This document shows positions 31,732-35,338 of a stretch of 35,338 bases of DNA, in pieces (position 1 is the first letter of the stretch; each line of letters starts with the position of its first letter). This stretch comes from an uncultured Lachnospiraceae bacterium (GTDB lineage: Bacteria > Bacillota > Clostridia > Lachnospirales > Lachnospiraceae): NCBI GenBank assembly GCA_910585605.1, contig CAJUFL010000042.1:1-35338 (forward strand), read 5' to 3'. Made by a program: the position numbers and the translations under genes. Under the pieces are notes generated by a model that worked only from the letters and a program-made list of their open reading frames with translations, was not told the origin of the DNA and did no database searches.

Positions 31732-31760
31732 TTGACTTTGTGTACAATAAACAATATACT
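31732..31760 (+). promoter_or_regulatory. Promoter of the 77-residue protein gene
   Basis: TTGACT (31732-31737) and TATACT (31755-31760) with a 17-base spacer, leading to an AGGAGG ribosome site and ATG at 31838. Confidence 0.7.
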
Positions 31761-31837
31761 ATTATTAAAAGAACGTATATAATTATGTATAAATTATGAC
31801 GATTTGTCAAATCAATATTAAATAGGAGGTGTCTCAT

Positions 31838-32071
31838 ATGACAGTCGAGCAGGCAGTTAAAAAGTTTAAGCTTGAACCACTTAATGTATATACCGCTAAA
31901 GCCAAGGCAAAGGAACTTAACGTGGAAGAAGTGCTGTACATGAACGTCCAGAAGAACAAGTATGCTTATATTGTAAAAGACGGTGCACGCGGTTATGTCT
32001 TATATCAGGATGAGATGAGTTTTTACACCAAAATGTATAAAGGTCTTAAGATGACTCCACTTGAGCCTTAA
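31838..32071 (+). CDS. Small conserved-looking protein, function unknown
   Basis: I do not recognise this 77-residue protein. It is soluble, lysine-rich and mixed alpha/beta, with a helix at the start (E-Q-A-V-K-K-F) and a strand-rich end (K-Y-A-Y-I-V-K-D-G-A-R-G-Y-V-L-Y). A perfect AGGAGG nine bases before the ATG, a near-consensus promoter and a strong terminator show that it is a real single-gene unit. The ATG at 31838 is preferred to a GTG at 31829. It diverges from queH. Confidence 0.85.
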   Translation: MTVEQAVKKFKLEPLNVYTAKAKAKELNVEEVLYMNVQKNKYAYIVKDGARGYVLYQDEMSFYTKMYKGLKMTPLEP

Positions 32072-32100
32072 TTCAGTGTATTGTATAGAATAATTTATGG

Positions 32101-32153
32101 AAGACTGGCTATTTTTCTGCCTCATATGGCAACAGTATATAGCCAGTCTTTTT
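32101..32153 (+). terminator. Rho-independent terminator of the small gene
   Basis: A perfect 12-bp stem, AAGACTGGCTAT (32101-32112) with ATAGCCAGTCTT (32139-32150), followed by TTT. Confidence 0.85.
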
Positions 32154-32223
32154 ATGGTTTTTGTCAAGATTGAGAATCCAATTTAAAACCTTTATTTTTC
32201 AGCAAACATCTGGTCGGAATACC

Positions 32224-32375
32224 GGAATCCCATTTAACACACCTGTAAATGATAAAAAAACTCGAAATGTATCTCTTATCATTTACAGGTATTCTCTGCC
32301 AGTATAAAATATAGCATCCCGCAAATACTACTAACATTATTCTTATTTTGATATATCCTGTGTAAATGGGATTCC
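32224..32375 (+). repeat. Nested inverted repeats ahead of the CmpB-type gene
   Basis: An outer repeat, GGAATCCCATTTAACAC (32224-32240) with GTGTAAATGGGATTCC (32360-32375), encloses an inner one, ACCTGTAAATGATAA (32241-32255) with TTATCATTTACAGGT (32276-32290). The outer right arm ends about 13 bases before the ribosome site of the next gene. It could be a structured leader or a small inverted-repeat element; it fills most of the interval 32154-32395. Confidence 0.65.
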
Positions 32376-32395
32376 AAAAAGAAAGAGGTTAGTAA

Positions 32396-32845
32396 ATGAA
32401 TCAACTTAAGGACAGTAAAAAAGATTATATTCCAATATTATACAAATACCTATTCCTTTTTTTAGTTGGAGGATTTTCCTATTTCTATATTGAAATACTA
32501 TTTCGTGGTTTTTCACATTTTTCCATGATCGTCTGCGGCGGACTGGCATTTATCCTCTGTGGTCTCATTAATCAGCTCATGCATTTCCGAATTTCGCTGA
32601 TCACACAAATGATCCTTTCCATGATCATCATTACCGGACTGGAATTTGTAACCGGTTATATTGTAAATATGAAGCTTCACTGGAATGTCTGGGACTATTC
32701 CGGTATGCCTTATAATCTCTATGGTCAGATTTGTCTTGCCTATTCCTCTATATGGCTGGTATTATCCCTTGTATGCATCTTTGCAGACGATCTGATCCGC
32801 TGGAAAATATTCGATGAAGAAAAAGCAAGGTATAAATGGTTTTAA
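32396..32845 (+). CDS. CmpB-type (putative ABC transporter permease) membrane protein
   Basis: A 149-residue protein with four membrane segments (about 14-36, 41-60, 66-88 and 110-129). The signature E-F-V-T-G-Y-I-V-N and W-D-Y-S-G-M-P-Y-N-L-Y-G-Q-I-C matches the ABC_trans_CmpB family (PF06541), common in Firmicutes. No ATPase is encoded nearby, and the transport role in the name is unproven. An AAAGAGG site precedes the ATG. Its leader holds nested inverted repeats, and a composite hairpin ends it. Confidence 0.85.
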   Translation: MNQLKDSKKDYIPILYKYLFLFLVGGFSYFYIEILFRGFSHFSMIVCGGLAFILCGLINQLMHFRISLITQMILSMIIITGLEFVTGYIVNMKLHWNVWDYSGMPYNLYGQICLAYSSIWLVLSLVCIFADDLIRWKIFDEEKARYKWF

Positions 32846-32872
32846 ATATAGACGTACTCTCTTTATACAATC

Positions 32873-32935
32873 AATAACCCCGCTGCGAGCAGAATCTCAA
32901 GTTTGAGGCAATGCAAGCAACGAGGTATTTTATTT
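32873..32935 (+). terminator. Composite hairpin between convergent genes
   Basis: AATAACCCCGCTGC (32873-32886) pairs imperfectly with GCAACGAGGTATT (32917-32929), and CTCAAGTTTGAG (32896-32907) is an inner hairpin. ATTTTATTTT follows on the plus strand. It should end the CmpB-type gene and may serve groEL from the other side. It looks like a dispersed intergenic repeat, judged only by eye. Confidence 0.6.
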
Positions 32936-32968
32936 TCGTCTGAATATTTATATACTACGGAATCCTGA

Positions 32969-34594
32969 TTACATCATTCCTCCCATACCACCCTGCATTG
33001 GCGGCATAGCCGGAGCATCTTCCTTAATATCTGCAACAACGGATTCTGTTGTCAATAAAGTAGATGCAACAGAGGTAGCGTTCTGTAATGCAGAACGTGT
33101 TACCTTAACAGGATCAATAATTCCTGCTTCAATCATATTCACGTAATTTTCATTTAAAGCATCAAAACCAACACCTGGCTCAGCCTCTCTTACGTTATTG
33201 ATGATTACTGCACCTTCCAGTCCTGCATTTCCAACAATATGGAATAATGGTGATTCCAGTGCCTTCAGGATAATCTCTGCACCTGTCTTCTCATCTCCGG
33301 ATAAGGTCTCTGTCAGCTTTGCTACTTCCTTGCTGGCGTGAATATAAGCAGATCCACCACCTGCAATGATTCCCTCTTCTACCGCAGCTCTCGTTGCAGC
33401 CAGGGCATCTTCCATACGAAGCTTAGCTTCCTTCATCTCTGTTTCAGTAGCAGCACCTACACGAATTACGGCAACACCGCCTGCCAGCTTAGCCAGTCTC
33501 TCCTGCAATTTTTCCTTATCAAACTCTGATGTTGTTTCTTCAATCTGAGATTTGATCAGGTTTACTCTTCCTTCAATCTCCGTGCTTTCTCCAGCACCGT
33601 CTACGATAATGGTGTTTTCTTTCTCAACTCTGACACTCTTTGCACGTCCTAAATCGTCCAGTGTAGTCTCTTTCAGATCCAGTCCTAACTCATCTGTAAT
33701 CACTTTACCACCTGTCAGGATTGCGATATCTTCAAGCATAGCTTTTCTTCTGTCACCATAACCAGGTGCCTTTACACCTACTACCTGGAATGTTCCACGC
33801 AATTTGTTAAGAATCAGGGTAGTTAATGCTTCACCTTCAATATCCTCTGCGATGATTAATAACTTCTGACCACCCTGTACAATCTGCTCAAGAATCGGTA
33901 AAATATCCTGAATATTGGAAATCTTCTTATCCGTAATCAAAATATATGGATTATCCAGTTCTGCAACCATTTTCTCCATATCAGTTGACATATATGCAGA
34001 AACATAACCGCGGTCAAACTGCATACCCTCTACCAGATCAAGCTCTGTCTTCATTGTCTTGGATTCTTCGATTGTGATAACACCATTATTTGATACTTTT
34101 TCCATTGCATCTGCAACCATAGTTCCTACAGTCTCATCGCCTGCTGAAATAGATGCAACTCTTGCAATCTGCTCTTTTCCACTGATGGTCTCACTCATAT
34201 CGCTGATTGCATCTACTGCCGCATCACAAGCCTTCTTCATACCTTTTCTTAAGATAATCGGATTGGCTCCTGCTGCCAGGTTCTTCATACCTGCATTGAT
34301 CATTGCCTGTGCAAGTACTGTAGCAGTTGTCGTACCGTCTCCGGCTACGTCATTCGTCTTGGTTGCCACCTCTTTTACAATCTGTGCACCCATATTTTCA
34401 AATGCATCCTCTAACTCTATATCCTTTGCAATGGTAACTCCATCATTTGTAATCAGCGGAGTACCGAAAGATTTTGCTAATACAACATTTCTTCCTTTGG
34501 GTCCCAATGTAACTCTTACTGTATCTGCTAACTGGTTCACACCGGACTCTAACGCTTTACGGGCTTCTACACCATATTTAATCTCTTTTGCCAT
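32969..34594 (-). CDS. groEL: Chaperonin GroEL (60 kDa)
   Basis: A 541-residue chaperonin of full length. It starts A-K-E-I-K-Y-G-V-E-A-R-K and has T-L-G-P-K-G-R-N-V-V-L, the ATP-site D-G-T-T-T-A-T-V-L and the C-terminal G-G-M-G-G-M-M tail that lies in the folding chamber. It folds proteins as a double ring with GroES. A GGAGG site precedes the ATG, 48 bases after groES. Controlled through the CIRCE element upstream of groES. Confidence 0.99.
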   Translation of the reverse strand: MAKEIKYGVEARKALESGVNQLADTVRVTLGPKGRNVVLAKSFGTPLITNDGVTIAKDIELEDAFENMGAQIVKEVATKTNDVAGDGTTTATVLAQAMINAGMKNLAAGANPIILRKGMKKACDAAVDAISDMSETISGKEQIARVASISAGDETVGTMVADAMEKVSNNGVITIEESKTMKTELDLVEGMQFDRGYVSAYMSTDMEKMVAELDNPYILITDKKISNIQDILPILEQIVQGGQKLLIIAEDIEGEALTTLILNKLRGTFQVVGVKAPGYGDRRKAMLEDIAILTGGKVITDELGLDLKETTLDDLGRAKSVRVEKENTIIVDGAGESTEIEGRVNLIKSQIEETTSEFDKEKLQERLAKLAGGVAVIRVGAATETEMKEAKLRMEDALAATRAAVEEGIIAGGGSAYIHASKEVAKLTETLSGDEKTGAEIILKALESPLFHIVGNAGLEGAVIINNVREAEPGVGFDALNENYVNMIEAGIIDPVKVTRSALQNATSVASTLLTTESVVADIKEDAPAMPPMQGGMGGMM

Positions 34595-34642
34595 GTTTTA
34601 AAACCTCCATATATTGTTAATATAATTTTTTGACGATATCTA

Positions 34643-34930
34643 TTAAGCCTCTACAACTGCATGGATATCATTCTGTTTTACAATAATAAATTTATCTCCA
34701 TCTAACTCTACATCATTACCAGCATATCTGGAATAAATTACTTTATCCCCTTCCTTAACCTGCATCTCAACTTTCTCACCATCTACTACAGTTCCAGGAC
34801 CAACCGCAACAACCTCTGCATACTGAGGCTTCTCCTGGGAAGAAGTCGGTAAAACAATGCCTGACTTTGTAGTCTCTTCTGCTACACACTCTTTTAATAC
34901 AACTCTGTCACCTAACGGTACTAACTTCAT
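34643..34930 (-). CDS. groES: Co-chaperonin GroES (10 kDa)
   Basis: A 95-residue cap of the GroEL ring. It has K-L-V-P-L-G-D-R-V-V-L at the start, the mobile loop E-E-T-T-K-S-G-I-V-L-P and the closing V-I-Y-S-R-Y-A-G, D-I-H-A-V. The ATG at 34930 is eight bases after AGGAGG; the ATG at 34936 is too close to it. First gene of the groESL operon. Confidence 0.98.
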   Translation of the reverse strand: MKLVPLGDRVVLKECVAEETTKSGIVLPTSSQEKPQYAEVVAVGPGTVVDGEKVEMQVKEGDKVIYSRYAGNDVELDGDKFIIVKQNDIHAVVEA

Positions 34931-35073
34931 ATTCATTTCCTCCTTTTATTCAGCTCATGATAAGCTATTCACTTTCTTTTCAACGATGAGAAACACGTTT
35001 ACAGATTTCTCATGTTCACGGTCAGCATTAAATTGAAATACATACTTTCCAACATTGCCTTCCGCAGGAATCA

Positions 35074-35138
35074 CTAGCACTCACTCAATTCGAGTGCTAA
35101 CATATTTCTTATTTTACCCTATTTTGGTAAAAAATCAA
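35074..35138 (-). promoter_or_regulatory. groESL promoter with CIRCE operator
   Basis: The CIRCE element (35074-35100) reads CTAGCACTC, nine bases, GAGTGCTAA, one base off the consensus TTAGCACTC-N9-GAGTGCTAA, and binds the HrcA heat-shock repressor. Upstream on the minus strand are TTGATT (35133-35138) and TAAAAT (35111-35116), 16 bases apart, so HrcA would sit over the start region. The leader to groES is about 145 bases. Confidence 0.92.
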
Positions 35139-35189
35139 CCCCTATTTTAAAAATAATTGTGATAATTTTGTAAATTCCTGTTTTTCGTA

Positions 35190-35338
35190 CTAGAGGACGC
35201 TTTCAACATGAGGGGTTGGTGGAGTCCGCTGTGGGGAAATACCCTGCTGTTCTCGTCCGTCCCCGCTTTCGCTCCTTCGCACGCATAGCGGTACTAAACT
35301 CTTGTATGTCTGCGACATCCAATCGTTAAGTACCGATG
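35190..35338. repeat. GC-richer non-coding structured repeat
   Basis: The last ~140 bases are clearly richer in G and C than the region before. They contain CGGTACTAAA (35289-35298) facing TTAAGTACCG (35326-35335), nine of ten bases paired, around a small hairpin ATGTC-TGC-GACAT (35306-35318). No frame of useful length crosses it. It resembles an intergenic repeat family and may continue past the window. Confidence 0.45.

Noticed and set aside
34059..34601. A 180-codon plus-strand frame
   Set aside because: Antisense to groEL; low-complexity Ser/Ala/Ile-rich content is a shadow of the chaperonin codons.

Overview
The window looks like a chromosomal segment of a low-GC, Gram-positive gut anaerobe, most likely a Lachnospiraceae member (Blautia-like or a relative). 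This is an inference. It rests on the A+T-rich sequence, strong AGGAGG ribosome-binding sites, a CIRCE-controlled groESL operon, a FabV enoyl reductase, a TIGR01212 radical SAM protein, and a transposon tnpV gene plus CD3324-family gene of the kind seen in Clostridia.

Positions 1 to about 11,400 form an accessory island. It opens with the C-terminal end of an unrecognised, more GC-rich protein. Next comes a minus-strand cassette (XRE regulator, peptide deformylase, P-loop/methyltransferase fusion, GNAT acetyltransferase, P-loop kinase) driven by one near-consensus promoter held between two palindromic operators. Then come tnpV, a Phd/YefM-RelE toxin-antitoxin pair, an alpha/beta hydrolase, a CD3324-family regulator, a Vat-like acyltransferase with a possible leader peptide, an unknown 392-residue protein, a PIN/NYN-like nuclease and a DUF4304-like protein. 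Three copies of a ~30-34 bp sequence, reading on the minus strand like the first codons of a low-molecular-weight protein-tyrosine phosphatase, lie between these modules. I read them as scars of repeated insertion.

Positions 11,736-17,682 hold the most striking system: blaI and blaR1 on the plus strand, converging on a minus-strand pair made of a class B, PBP2a/PBP5-type transpeptidase and an unknown cysteine-rich membrane protein. Three matching Bla boxes sit on the two promoters. This is the logic of the staphylococcal mecI-mecR1-mecA switch: BlaR1 senses a beta-lactam, BlaI is inactivated, and an alternative penicillin-binding protein is made. A frameshifted Fic gene follows.

From about 18,600 onward the content is ordinary chromosomal. 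There is a minus-strand string of ybaK-like deacylase, FlaR-like kinase, dus, a stand-alone V-type ATPase proteolipid, radical SAM and a chemotaxis receptor; a TetR gene diverging from the receptor; fabV; carAB with a leader attenuator; queH; a small conserved-looking protein; a CmpB-type membrane protein; and groES-groEL. The last ~140 bases are a GC-richer non-coding structured repeat.
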